49,477 nucleotides of DNA from Mastigamoeba balamuthi (Eukaryota > Evosea > Mastigamoebida > Mastigamoebidae). The position numbers were made by a program, and so were the translations under genes. The notes under the pieces are model-generated. The model was not told the DNA's origin and ran no database searches. It saw only the letters and a list, made by a program, of their open reading frames with translations. Positions 35,201-45,517 of the stretch are shown piece by piece. Every line of letters starts with the position of its first letter. Positions within the stretch are counted from its first letter, which is position 1. The stretch is from assembly GCA_902651635.1 (NCBI GenBank), contig CACRSC010000013.1:54334-103810 (forward strand), written 5' to 3'.

Positions 35201-37872
35201 ATGATGCTCGACAACCAGGAGCTGATCCAGACGCTCGAGCAGACCAAGCGCCAGGGCATCGAGATCGCCGAGAAGCTCGAGCAGACCAAGGTGACGGCCT
35301 TTGACCTCGAGAAGACGCGCGAGGGCTACCGGCCCATCGCCAAGCGCGGCGCGGTGCTCTTCCACGTGATCTCGGGCCTGAGCGCGCTCAACACCATGTA
35401 CGTCTTCTCGCTCAACGCGTACAAGGAGCTCTTCAAGGCCTCGCTCTCGCAGAGCGTCCACGACACGCAGCTCAGCGTGCGGCTGGCCAACGTCGTCAAC
35501 ATGCTGACCAAGCGCCTCTACGAGTGGACGTGCATGGGCCTCTTTGAGCGCGACAAGCTGACGTTCAGCCTGCACATGTGCACCGAGATCCTCAAGGGCG
35601 AGGACCGCATCAACGCGCGCCACCTCGACTTCTTCCTGCGCGGCAACACGTCGCTCGAGAAGCCCAAGAAGAAGCCGCCGCTGGCCTCGATGACCGAGCA
35701 GGGCTTCCGCGACTTCCTCTGCCTCTGCTCGCTGGGCGGCGACTTTGCCGAGCTCGAGAAGCACGTCGACGACAACGCGGACCTCTGGCGCGCGTGGGTC
35801 GAGCTCGAGGAGCCCGAGGACGCGCCGCCGCCGCTGACGCTCAAGGAGAACAGGAACTTCGGGCTGCTGATGCTGCTGCGCGTCTTCCGCATCGACCGCG
35901 TGCACGCGGCCGTCCGCAGGTTCGTCGCCGGCGAGATGGGCGACCGCTACGTCAAGCCGCCGGTCATCATGTACCAGTCGGTCTTTGAGCAGAGCTCGCC
36001 GACGACGCCCGTCGTCTGCATCCTGAGCCCCGGGGCCGACCCGCTGACGGACATCGCCAAGCTGGCCGACAAGCTGGGCATCGGCGCCGCGCGCTTCAAG
36101 CCGTTCGCGCTGGGGCAGGACCAGGGCGACCCCGCGGCGCAGCTCGTCGAGAACGGCGCGGCGCGCGGGCAGTGGATCGTGCTGCAGAACTGCCACCTGC
36201 TGCCGTCGTGGCTGCCGACGCTCGAGAAGCTGCTCGAGAAGCTGGACAAGAGCAGCAAGGACTTCCGGCTCTGGCTGACGACCGAGCCCACGCGGCAGTT
36301 CCCCGTCGGCATCCTGCAGCGCTGCCTCAAGGTCGTCACCGAGCCGCCCAACGGGCTCAAGATGAACATGCGCCAGAGCTTCAGCAAGATCAGCGAGGAG
36401 TCGCTGACGCACTGCCCGCACCCGGCGTTCCGGCCGCTCGTCTACGTGCTGAGCTTCTTCCACGCGGTGCTGCAGGAGCGCCGCAAGTACGGCAGCATCG
36501 GCTGGAACATCCCCTACGACTTCAACGAGTCGGACTTCAACGTCTCGTTCGACATCCTCGCCACCGAGCTCAACCGCGCCTACGCCATCGGCGGCGCCGA
36601 GGCCCCCGTGCCCTGGGGCAGCCTGCGCTACCTCATCGGCGAGGTCATGTACGGCGGCCGCGTGACCGACAACTTCGACCGCCGCATCGTCGCCACGTAC
36701 CTGCAGGAGTACATGGGCGACTTCCTCTTCGACTCGTTCCAGCCCTTCAGCTTCTACAAGGACGACAAGGTCTCGTACGTCGTGCCCCCGCTCGGCAGCG
36801 TCGAGACCTACGTCGCCGCCATCGAGGCCCTGCCCGACATGAACGCCCCGGACGTCGTCGGCCTCCACGGCAACGCCGAGATCGGCTACACGACGGCCGC
36901 CGCCCGCGAGATGTGGACGGGCCTCCTCGAGATGCAGCCGCGCACAGAGGTCGTCGGCCAGCGCCGCGAGACCATGGTCGCCGGCATCGCCAACAGCATC
37001 CTCTCCACCCTCCCCGCCGTCTTCGACATCCCCGTCATCGACGCCGCCCTCGCCGCCGCCCGCAAGGTCCGTTTGTGCTGTGCATGCCACGTCACGCAAC
37101 TGACTCTGCTCGCCTCTCTGCCTCTCTGCAGGGAGCGGACATCACGCCGTCGGAGGTGGTGCTGCTGCAGGAGCTGGACCACTGGAACAAGCTGGTGGCG
37201 CGGATGCACCTGACGCTGACCAAGCTGCAGCGCGCGCTGATCGGGGAGCTGGCGATGGACGACGAGCTCGAGGCGATGCAGAACTCGCTGCTGATGGGGG
37301 CGCTGCCGCGGGCGTGGCGCGAGCTGGCGCCGCCGACGCTCAAGACGCTGGCCGACTGGCTGGTGCAGTTCCAGCTGCGCCACGCGCAGTACAAGGCGTG
37401 GACGACGAGCGAGCCGGTGGTCATGTGGCTGGCGGGGCTGCACGTGCCGCAGGCGTACCTGACGTCGCTGATCCAGACGGCGGGCAGGAAGATGGGCTGG
37501 TCGCTCGACAAGACGGCGCTGATGACGGTGGTGACGAGGGTGCGCGACCCCAGCACCATCAAGGACAAGCCCGAGCTGGGCTGCTTCATCTCGGGCATCT
37601 TCCTCGAGGGCGCCTCGTGGGACGGCGAGCGCGGCATCCTGGCGCCGCAGCGGCCCAAGGAGCTCGTCACCGACATGCCCGTCGTGCAGCTCGTGCCCGT
37701 CGAGAGCCACAAGAAGAAGAGCCACGGCAAGTTCCGCACGCCCGTCTACGTGACGCCCGCCAGGCGCAACAGGGCCGGCGAGGGCCTCGTCTTCGAGGCA
37801 GACCTCTCCACCGACCAGCACCCCAGCCACTGGGTCCTCCAGGGCGTCGCCCTCTACCTCAACAACGCCTGA
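23228..37872 (+). CDS. DNAH10: Axonemal inner-arm dynein heavy chain, DNAH10 / I1-beta type
   Basis: Ten exons (23228-23398, 23462-23524, 23643-23919, 23979-24327, 24399-25653, 25909-27249, 27314-28834, 28918-30721, 31086-37066, 37132-37872) give one frame of 4500 residues, the usual size. The tail covers residues ~1-1800 with a polyglutamine stretch near 120. Six AAA modules follow: Walker A motifs are GPAGTGKT at ~1846 (AAA1), GPTGSGKS at ~2132 (AAA2), GDSGTGKT at ~2480 (AAA3) and GINGSGKR at ~2830 (AAA4). The stalk coiled coils lie at ~3060-3350 around the microtubule-binding tip (ALPPKAVQSVCECICWM...INWKSAK). The C-terminus RRNRAGEGLVFEADL...SHWVLQGV is typical of this class. The LGLICKVYNCGEGVDY AAA1 segment and the overall match point to the DNAH10/I1-beta subfamily, which pairs with DNAH2/I1-alpha in the two-headed inner arm f that controls bend waveform. 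Donors are mostly GTNCG. Confidence 0.96.
30722..31085 (+). other. Longest dynein intron (364 nt)
   Basis: This intron splits the AAA2 segment ASP|ATVSRCGM. It starts GTGCGT and ends GCGCAG. Its composition is AT-richer than the exons. No open frame or structured RNA was recognised in it. Confidence 0.7.
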
Positions 37873-38149
37873 CCCGCTGGCGCACCCGCGGGCCCGCTGG
37901 CAGCGACCTCGCCTCATCTACCCCGCCTGCCCGGCGTCAGTCCCACCCGCGCCCCCTGAAGAAGGCCCCTGGCCCAAAAAACTTCAACAGGCTTCCCACT
38001 GCCAGTGGCTCTGTTCGTATTGTAGTATTCAATGCGCCAACATGTAGAGACATCGCCCGCCTGATGGGAGTGCTCCTTCTCTTTTTTTGCATGGAGGAGC
38101 CAGCCAAGACGAGGAGCATGATTGCATCATTGATCAGAGCCACAGGATC
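37873..38149. other. Convergent 3' spacer, dynein / F-box gene
   Basis: This 277-bp spacer separates the 3' ends of the dynein (+) and F-box (-) genes. No gene or repeat is seen. Confidence 0.35.
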
Positions 38150-39613
38150 TCACTGAGAGGCTGGCAGGTTGCGGATGATGGACGGGTACTGCATTACAGC
38201 GACGAAGGGCCGAGCTTGCTCGAGTGGGCCGAGACATATCTCCCTCAAGCCCAAAAACGTCATGGAGCGCATGGCGGGAAGCCTCCCCTCGTTTGCTGCA
38301 ACACCTCTCACGAACTCGTCGAGTTGGTCCGAGTTGAGATCCGGGCGCTTGCCATAGCATTCCCCGCAGTAGTTGAGGCTCAGTCGTGCCAGCTGCGGCA
38401 GGGACACCACCGCATTCAGCAGCGGGAGCAGGCGGGGATAGTGCACAAGCCCCAGCGACGTGAGATGCGTACACTGCTCCACAGCCTCGGCTAGCAGCTC
38501 TCCAGGCTGCCAAGTGCCCTCGATCGTCAGGCTGCGCAGTGTGGGAGCTCTCTCCCGGATGGCAGAGCACGTCTGCTCACCGACCACGATGTAGCGCAGC
38601 TCCAGCTCTGTGAGCCCTGTGAGCCTGCTCAACACTTCGCCAGCCACGCTGTCCTGTGCCTTGAAGTGCCACCTGAGGCTCTTCAGCGACTGCGCCTGCT
38701 TGTCAACAGAGACGAATGCCCTGAGCACCTCTTGGTCGCTGTGCAGGAAGTGCAGAGTCATTATGGGCGGGAGGCCCTCGGCGAGCATCCTGCCTCCCTC
38801 GTACGGGCCCACGGTGACCACGTTGTTCGCATAGCCGTCCACAATGCGAAACCCTTGTAAGACGACACAGCTGAGCGACGTGCACCGGAGCTCGAAGAGA
38901 GACTGCAGTGTCTGCATGTCCACGTCCAGAAGCTCCATACCGGTGAGGGCAGCAGCAGCCATGCCGCCCTCGGGAGTGCTCCTTCCAGGCAGAGGGCCAA
39001 TGCGCAGTATGCCGCTTAGCGAGTCCAGGGCAGGGAGCCCAGCGAGCGCTCGGGCTGCGAGGCCATCCCACACGGGAGTGCACAGTGGGCTCTTGAGAGT
39101 CCGGAGGTGAGGGCACGTTCCCAGTGCTGCCTCTGCGATAGAAGTGCAGGAGAGCGATGTCACGAGGCTGCGCAGAGAGTCCCGGCACGCGGCGACAATA
39201 GTGGAGGGGATGGAGATGCAGCTCACAGCCTCGAGCACTAGGGTGTGGGGGCCCCACAGCCCGGGATCCACTGGCGCTGGTCTCGCTGGCCAGAGCAGCA
39301 GAGGATAACTGTCACTGCACCAGCACCCGCATACCTCCAGCGACCCGAAGAGCGGGGGTGGGGAGCAGTGCGAGGATTTGCGCAGATAGCAGAGCCTCCA
39401 CTCGATGCCTGAAGCGCGCCAGGGGCCGAACGGCGGGGTGTTGAGGAGACGCTGCCACCTGCGGCAGACGCTGGACAACGCACAGGCTGATCTGGCCGAC
39501 TGCATCATCACGAGAGTCATGACGTGCGTGACGACGTCGTCTGGCAGGCACAACGTGAGGTCGTCCGGCGTCTCTGTCCATTGCAGGCGTCGGATCGCTG
39601 AGGCTCGGCACAT
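38150..39613 (-). CDS. F-box / leucine-rich repeat protein
   Basis: A single uninterrupted exon encodes 487 residues, the only long intronless gene here. Residues ~20-60 (LCLPDDVVTHVMTLVMMQSARSACALSSVCRRWQRLL) match an F-box: L-P-x-D/E at the start, two helices, and a C-x-x-W-R-like end. The rest holds irregular repeats of ~26 residues with L..L.L and L.SL patterns, for example LTGLTELELRYIVV, APTLRSLTIEGTW, CTHLTSLGLVHYP and LPQLARLSLNYCGE. Such proteins usually bring substrates to SCF ubiquitin ligases through Skp1. The codon bias is weaker than in the dynein gene, and the lack of introns sets it apart. The substrate cannot be inferred. Confidence 0.7.
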   Translation of the reverse strand: MCRASAIRRLQWTETPDDLTLCLPDDVVTHVMTLVMMQSARSACALSSVCRRWQRLLNTPPFGPWRASGIEWRLCYLRKSSHCSPPPLFGSLEVCGCWCSDSYPLLLWPARPAPVDPGLWGPHTLVLEAVSCISIPSTIVAACRDSLRSLVTSLSCTSIAEAALGTCPHLRTLKSPLCTPVWDGLAARALAGLPALDSLSGILRIGPLPGRSTPEGGMAAAALTGMELLDVDMQTLQSLFELRCTSLSCVVLQGFRIVDGYANNVVTVGPYEGGRMLAEGLPPIMTLHFLHSDQEVLRAFVSVDKQAQSLKSLRWHFKAQDSVAGEVLSRLTGLTELELRYIVVGEQTCSAIRERAPTLRSLTIEGTWQPGELLAEAVEQCTHLTSLGLVHYPRLLPLLNAVVSLPQLARLSLNYCGECYGKRPDLNSDQLDEFVRGVAANEGRLPAMRSMTFLGLREICLGPLEQARPFVAVMQYPSIIRNLPASQ

Positions 39614-39959
39614 TGCTCTTTACTTAAGTTCGATTTGTGCTCTCACAATTGATTATTGATTGGCAAATCTCTCCGCAAGGTTGAGAGGGCTCATCTGGCT
39701 ATCGGAAGCGCCAGAGAGTCTACGAGACCAGATAGCACAAGACCAGGAAGGTTGGGGGCGGCAATGGAAAGCCACTCGTTCCAATTCACTCTTTGGCTTG
39801 GCCTTACTCCCAGATAGATGCCGAAAGCCAAGAGGGGGAAGGGAACCAGCTCGAGGTAGTATCTCGCTGGATCTGATGCACAGGTCGATTGTTTTAGTTG
39901 CGTTTGTTTCTCCTCGAGTGGGTGGAGAGGGCCAGAGCGAATTGTGTGGCTCTGTCGGT
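39614..39959. other. Intergenic between ankyrin stop and F-box start
   Basis: This 346-bp region holds the F-box gene promoter and the ankyrin gene 3' flank. CAATTGATTATTGATTGG (39648-39665) is an AT-rich stretch about 40 bp upstream of the F-box start. No gene is seen. Confidence 0.35.
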
Positions 39960-41577
39960 CTAGGCCTTCTTCTTCTTCTTGCGCTTGCGAGCCGCCAGCT
40001 TGGCTGCGCGCTCCTCTTCTTCCTTCTTCTTGCGTGCGGCCTCCTCTTCCTGTCTGCGCCTCTCCTCCTCCTCCATCTCCTTCCTGTGCTTCTCCTCGAT
40101 CTCTGCAGCGATTCGCGCCTCCTCCGCAGCCCTCTTGGCGCGCTCCTCCTCGAGCCTCGCGCGCTCTGCGTCCTCGATGCGCTTCCTCTCTGCCTCCGCT
40201 GCCCGCCTCGCCTCCTCCTCGGCCCGCAGCTTCGCCTCTCTGTCGTGCCGAGCAGCGATCTCCTCCTGCGTGAAGAGTCTCTGCGATCGCATTCGAGTTG
40301 GACATTTCAATTGAATCCCGATAAACGAGGGTTAAAATGGGCGGCTGAACCTTGAAGCGGCCAATGGCAAGGTCGCTGGGGCTCTTGCCCTTGGCGTTCC
40401 TGAGAGAGGTGTCCGCTCCGCGGTCCACGAGCAGGTTGATGATGGCCTCTCGCCCCTCGTTCAGGATAACGTTGTGCGAGTTCTCGAACGTGGCGTAGGC
40501 CGCGTCGTGCAGCGCTGTGTTCCCCTCCCCGTCTGGAAAAAACCAAGTCAAAAAGACTGGTCGATCGCAGGGCAACACAAACTGGCAGCATTGACATCGG
40601 CGCCCTTGTTCAGCAGCATCTCCGCGCACTTGCACAGGTTCCTCCGCGCGGCGACGTGGAGCGCACTGGGCGGCTGGTGAGAACATGACAGGGCGACGTC
40701 GCCCGTGCGCACGTGTTCCCTTTCTGGTTGACCTCCCTCACGCTGGCCCCGGAGTCCAGCAGCAGCTTGACAAACTCCGTGTGGCCGCGCTCCACCGCCT
40801 TGTGCAGCGCCGTGTCCCCTGGAGAAAGAGTGAAGCGGCAATCAGACGAGAGCAGGCGAGGGAGCCTCGGCAGGAGAGTCTTGGGGGCACCCTGGTTGTT
40901 GTGCACGTTGAGGTCCGCCCCTTTGCTGACGAGGAACTCGCCACACGCCACATGGCCCTCGAACACACACTTGTGAAGCGCGGCGTTGCCGAACTGGAGG
41001 TGAAGAAGCGGTGAGTATCCGACGGCAGACGAGCACCCGGTCAATCGAGTTGCTTGCCTTGTCCGCCTGGTTGACCGACAGACCCGCTGCCAGCAGCACC
41101 TCGAGCGAGCCCACGCTCCCCGCGGCCGCAGCGCTGTGCAGGGGGCCACTCCCCACGAGGTTGAACGCGGTCAGGACGCTGCCGAGCCTCGCGGGGTCGC
41201 GCGAGACGCGCGTGCAGATGAGCTGCACGCAGCGGGGCTCGTCTGCCGCGGCCGCGCAGTGCAGCGGCGTCTGCCCCGCCTTGTTCGCCGCATCCACGCG
41301 AGAACCGTGCTCCAGCAGGTACTCGACGACGGTGTGGTGGCCCTTGCTCGCGGACTGCCCGGGGCGCCGAGGTGAGGGGGCAGCACGAAAGCGACGAAAT
41401 CGACTTCGTTTTTTCCCCAAGAGAACCGCAGAAACCGTGCTGGTGCGAGCTCACTGCGTGGAGCAGGGTGTTGCCAGAGCGGTCCGGGGCGTTGACGTCG
41501 GCGAGCTTGCCGGTCGTGATGGCGTTGGAGAGCCTGTCGAGGTCCCCGGCCTCCGCCATGCCGACGAACTCGTCCAT
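39960..41577 (-). CDS. Ankyrin-repeat protein with charged C-terminal helix
   Basis: Seven exons (41577-41455, 41354-41058, 40993-40891, 40818-40713, 40665-40583, 40532-40351, 40280-39960) give 404 residues. About seven ankyrin repeats fill residues ~1-297, recognisable by GNTLLHA, GQTPLHCAAAA, GSGPLHSAAAAG, GNAALHKCVFEGH, GDTALHKAVERGH, TALHVAARRN and GNTALHDAAY. Residues ~298-404 form a long Glu/Lys/Arg-rich helix ending in KKKKKA, probably a single alpha-helix or coiled coil. The ~33-residue period checks the splice choices: the second intron keeps it only if splicing occurs after AAG at a GC donor (GCAAGC, 41057) to the acceptor at 40994. It is probably a scaffold or adaptor; the partner is unknown. 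Confidence 0.9.
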
Positions 41578-41976
41578 TGCCCTCCCCGCAGTGGTCTATA
41601 AATAGAGGATCTTATGAATATCTTCCAGATATCGGAATCAACCCGAGATTTACCCCTGCATTGCCCCGCGAACCCCTGAGTAGCTCATCTCCGGTGCCCT
41701 TGAGGACCTCGTAGTTTCTACAGACCGGACATCACAGCGTTCTTTTCTCAGGAGCAGGAAAAAGTCGGACATGCGGAATTACGGCCTTGTGTGAATTCCA
41801 TATCCTGCCACAGCACTTCTCAGGGCCACTGCACCCTCGGCCCTCCCAGCGCGGACCTTCTAGAACCGCCATTTCCGGGGGAGGGGGTGCGCCCCAGAAT
41901 ATCTCTACGTCACGGGGGGAAATATCTCAGAACCCTCGAAAAAGCAGCGCGGCCACAGTGGCGCGCGCGCGAACGA
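41578..41976. promoter_or_regulatory. Bidirectional promoter region (ankyrin / heat shock factor)
   Basis: This 399-bp region lies between divergent start codons. GAATATCTTCCAGATATCGG lies at 41616-41635 beside the ankyrin start. GAATATCT (41898-41905) and GAAATATCT (41920-41928) lie ~50-80 bp before the HSF start. A TATAAATAG lies 20 bp upstream of the ankyrin start. Confidence 0.45.
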
Positions 41977-43971
41977 ATGAACAGCGGAGGCATCGCCAGC
42001 CCCGAGTCGTTCGACAGCCCCGACGCCGCCGCCGCCCCCGCGGGCGCCCCGGGCTCGGGCGCGCCGTCGGAGGTCGCGCCGTTCGTCCAGAAGCTCTACG
42101 ATCTCGTCAGCGACCCCACCACGACCCACCTCGTCACCTGGAGCGCCGAGCACTCCAACGCCGCCTTCATCGTCTGTACGCCCCGCACCCGCGCCCGCGC
42201 CGCAGGGAGAACCGCCGGAACCGGCGCCGGGCCTGGGAAAACCGCTGTTTGAACGCGGACGCGGAAATTATTGATTTTTTTATTTTCGCTATCGTCGGTT
42301 TCGCTTTTCGCGGTTTTCGACCCGGCGGCGGGGCGGAGGGCCGCCGGGTCCGCGCGGGTCCAGTCGCTGACGAGCCCCCGCGCCCGAATCGCGCGCCGGG
42401 AGGCCCGCAACAGTCGCGCCCGCGGAGTTCGCCACAGCGGTTCTGCCGCGCTACTTCAAGCACTCCAACTTCAGCAGCTTCGTGAGGTGCAGCCCCCAGG
42501 AAAAGCACCGCCCAAAAACCCGTTCTGCCTACGTGTTCTCAACCCCCGACGGCGCCAACGCAAACGCGCGAAAAAACAAAAATGCGAACGCGACGCTCGC
42601 AAATCCGTGCAGGCAGCTGAACATCTACGGGTTCCACAAGATCGAGAGCCGCACGGGGTACTGCTTCTTCCACGACCAGTTCCGCGCGGGGGCGCCGCAG
42701 CTGCTGCGCAACATCCAGAGGCGAAAGCCCGTGCACCGCAGGGCGGCGGCGCCGGCGCTGCCCTCGCCCGAGGCCCCCAGGGCGCCGCCGCCCCAGCAGC
42801 AGCAGCAGCAGCCGCAACCCACACCGCAGCTGCAGCCGCAACCCACACCGCAGCTGCAGCCGCAGCCCACGCCGCAGCAGCAGGTGGCCGTCGCGCTGGC
42901 GCCGCAGGCCTACGCGCAGATGCAGGCGCAGCAGTCGCCCAAGATGCCCAAGATGGCCCAGCAGGCGCGCGTGCCAATTGACTCGGGCGGGCGCTGAACG
43001 CGGGGCCCCCACTGCCCCCCCTGGGCTCGGCGCAGATACGGAGCGCGATGCTGGAGGGGAGGACGGACGAGGGCGGGATGTCGGGGACGGAGGAGGGCGT
43101 GGACGGCGCGGCGCAGGCCAGCGACGGGCAGAACGGGCTCGTCAAGACGCTGCTGGGGGAGATCACGCGGCTGCGGCTGCAGAACCGCGAGACGCAGATG
43201 ACGATACAGCAGCTGCAGGGCGTGCTGCAGCAGAGCCGCAGCCGCGAGGACCAGCTCAACCAGCGCGTGCAGTACATCACCGACTACATCAACGGCGGCC
43301 AGAACCCCGCCGACGGGCCCGCGGCCGCCCAGGCGGGCCAGCAGCAGCTCCCCGCGCAGGCGCCGCCCCAGAAGGCCCTGTCCCCCACGCCGCTGGCCTC
43401 GGCCATGACGCCCGGCGGCCTCAAGCAGTCGCAGCAGCAGCCGCAGGTGCAGCAGCAGCTGGCGCAGCTGCCGATCGGGGGGCTCAACGCCGCGATGCCG
43501 CTCAACAGCCTCCCCGGGGGCCTCTTCATGCCGCCGTCCAACGTGCTGCAGGTGGGCGCGTACCTGCAGCAGCTGCACAACCAGATGATGCAGCACCAGG
43601 TCCTCCAGCAGATCCAGGCCCTCCAGCTGCAGCAGCAACAGCAGCAGCAGCAGCAGCAGGCGGCGGCCCCAGCGCTGGGCTTTCCCTTCGGCATCGGAGC
43701 GCTCGCGGGCGCGCTGTCCGGCCAGCCGCTGCCAGCGCAGCAGCAGCAGCCGGTTGCCCAGCAGGTGGCGCAGCAGGCTCCGCCTCAGCTGAAGCAGGCG
43801 CAGGGCAACGTGGGGCTGGACCCGTTGCAGCAGCAGCAGCAGCAACAGCAACCGCAGCAGCAGCAGGAGAGCGTGGGGAGCCCGTCGGGGGGCTTCCTGG
43901 GGCAGCAGCAGGAGGCGACGTTTGACATGTTTGAGAACAGCATCGACCCCGACAGAGGGGGCTTCAACTGA
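41977..43971 (+). CDS. Heat shock transcription factor
   Basis: Four exons (41977-42175, 42414-42486, 42613-42970, 43036-43971) give 521 residues. The DNA-binding domain covers residues ~28-130: FVQKLYDLVSDP, HLVTWS, FIVFAPAEFATAVLPRYF and KHSNFSSFVRQLNIYGFHKI, the last being the recognition-helix signature, followed by FFHDQF and LLRNIQRRK. A leucine/glutamine heptad coiled coil at ~246-295 (LLGEITRLRLQNRETQMTIQ) is the HR-A/B trimerisation region. The rest is Gln/Pro-rich with several polyglutamine runs, typical of an activation domain. The intron after RQ-coding AG falls at a common HSF position. The third intron (42971-43035) removes an in-frame stop and joins the DNA-binding half to the coiled coil. 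It should bind nGAAn repeats and activate stress genes. Confidence 0.93.
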
Positions 43972-44428
43972 CGCCCCCGTTCAGTTGTCTCTTGCCCCCC
44001 CAATTTCTTCAGCCGTCCCTCGTTCACTTCGCCCTTTCACACCCCCTCCCCCTCCCCTCCCTCCCCTCCAAACACACGTTGCGCGTTCTCGGATAATACA
44101 AGGGTCTCGACACGCATGCCGTGGTGATTGGCCGCCAGTGTGCCTCAGAGCCTGCTCAGTGGTGCTGTTGAGCGGTTGTCCCGTGTTTGTGGCGACAAAA
44201 CTGCTGCATGCAGCTCTCTACCCAGGCACATTGCAATAGAGTACCCTCGTCTTGCCGCGAGCCCCATGAAAGTCCCGCCTTGCAGCCGTGTCCACAGAGA
44301 GCTTCTGTGGGAGCCAGAGACAGGGCAATAACCCGCCATCAGCAACCCCAATTACCCTGGGATAAGTAAAGCGAACGTACCAGTGTTAGCATAGGGCCGA
44401 GAAGAGGACTTGCTCGGATATCAGACCA
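43972..44428. other. Convergent 3' spacer
   Basis: This 457-bp spacer lies between HSF (+) and the unrecognised duplicated gene (-). A pyrimidine-rich stretch (CACCCCCTCCCCCTCCCCTCC) follows the HSF stop. No gene is visible. Confidence 0.35.
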
Positions 44429-45517
44429 CTATTGCCCGTTGTTGATCAATCGTTGTAGTGCCCGTACGCGTTCGAGCTGCTCCCTCTGCAACAGCATCAG
44501 CACCTCGAGCTCCTCCCTTATGCCCTCATTGACGTCCGCGGGTGCTGTGCGATCGCACCCGGCCGCGGTATCGTCCACCCGTGCAGCCTGCGGAGGCTCC
44601 TCGGAGCTGCGCACCTCTGCCTCTGTCGACCCGCCCGGAACGTCGCCTGGCGTGCTGTGGGAGTCCGGTCCTTCGAGGGGGTTGTGCTCGTCGCCCTGGT
44701 CGACCCACCTGATCTGTGGCGGCGCGAGAGGCCTCCGCGTGTACGTCGTCTTGGAGACAAGTGTGAGGGGCTCCGTCGCTGCCTCGGCGATCGGCCCCTC
44801 TGGCCCCCGCACCGCCACGACGATCACCACACGCCCTCCCATGTGCAGCCGCGACGTGTTGCAGTTCCTGCAGGCACAGAGGGGACGTCGGGATGGCGTG
44901 GCGTACACGCGCGGGTGCGGTGGTGCGCTCGTGTGAAGAAGGTATTTCGCGCTTGAATTCGTACGATTTGCACCGCTCAAACAAGAACGTCCGCTCCTCG
45001 CTCGCGCCCTTGATGAGCGGCTCCTCGCGCGCAGATCCCTCGACAGTGATCAGCTTCTTGAGGCGCGACCGGCAGCATCTCTCGCACGGCCCCAGGTCTG
45101 CAGAGGATAGCGTTTGAGGGAAAAAGAGGTTGGAGGAAGGTCTGGAAATTGATGGGAGTTCACTCTGGCCGTTCTCCCGCCCCTCCAGCCGGACCATGGC
45201 GCCCGCGCATGCCGCCTTGATTGCTTCGGTGCCCAGCCCCTGCTCCGCCATCCACTGCGCGTCGCACACAACGCGCAGCTGCCCGGCAAACGACACAGCG
45301 CGGAAAAAGAGCACAAACATTTGGACGCAAACAAACCAGCGGTGGCACACCCCCGTGTGAGTGCCCGCCTCTGCGAGCGATGTGCGCTCTCGGGGGGAAG
45401 CGGGGACGCGAGGGCGCGGGGGTGCTGCACCGAGAACTCAGTGTAGCGGGCGATGAGGGGCGTGGAGACCTCGAGGGCCACAGGCCGCACAGCCCGTGAG
45501 GAACGAGCACGGGACAT
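44429..45517 (-). CDS. Unrecognised cysteine-containing protein, duplicated family copy A
   Basis: I do not recognise this family. Four exons (45517-45431, 45278-45164, 45097-44965, 44867-44429) give 257 residues in one frame. Visible features are VRPVALEVSTPLIARYTEFS near the N-terminus; CERCCRSRLKKLITVEG in the middle; then FERCKSNCNTSRLHMGGRV and VVIVVAV. The paired Cys groups (CERC and CKSNC) could bind zinc, and the strand-rich middle suggests an Ig-like or beta domain. The second half is an acidic, Pro/Glu-rich linker followed by a C-terminal coiled coil (IREELEVLMLLQREQLERV). Exons 3 and 4 have exactly the same lengths (133 and 439 nt) in copy B at 48712-49477, supporting the exon structure and coding status. 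An upstream non-coding or short first exon is possible. Confidence 0.68.

Noticed and set aside
31288-35304. Plus-strand open frame of 1338 codons in another frame of dynein
   Set aside because: Same cause: it is Ala/Arg/Gly-rich shadow sequence overlapping conserved dynein motifs.
31010-37099. Minus-strand open frame of 2029 codons across the dynein motor
   Set aside because: It lies exactly antisense to the largest dynein exon. Extreme third-position GC removes stops from the complementary frame. Its product is Leu/Arg/Val/His-rich low complexity with no domains.
42780-43930. CAG-rich stretches as possible simple-repeat arrays or CRISPR-like repeats
   Set aside because: They are in-frame polyglutamine and Gln/Pro runs of the heat shock factor, with no regular spacers. 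Nothing in the window resembles a CRISPR array.
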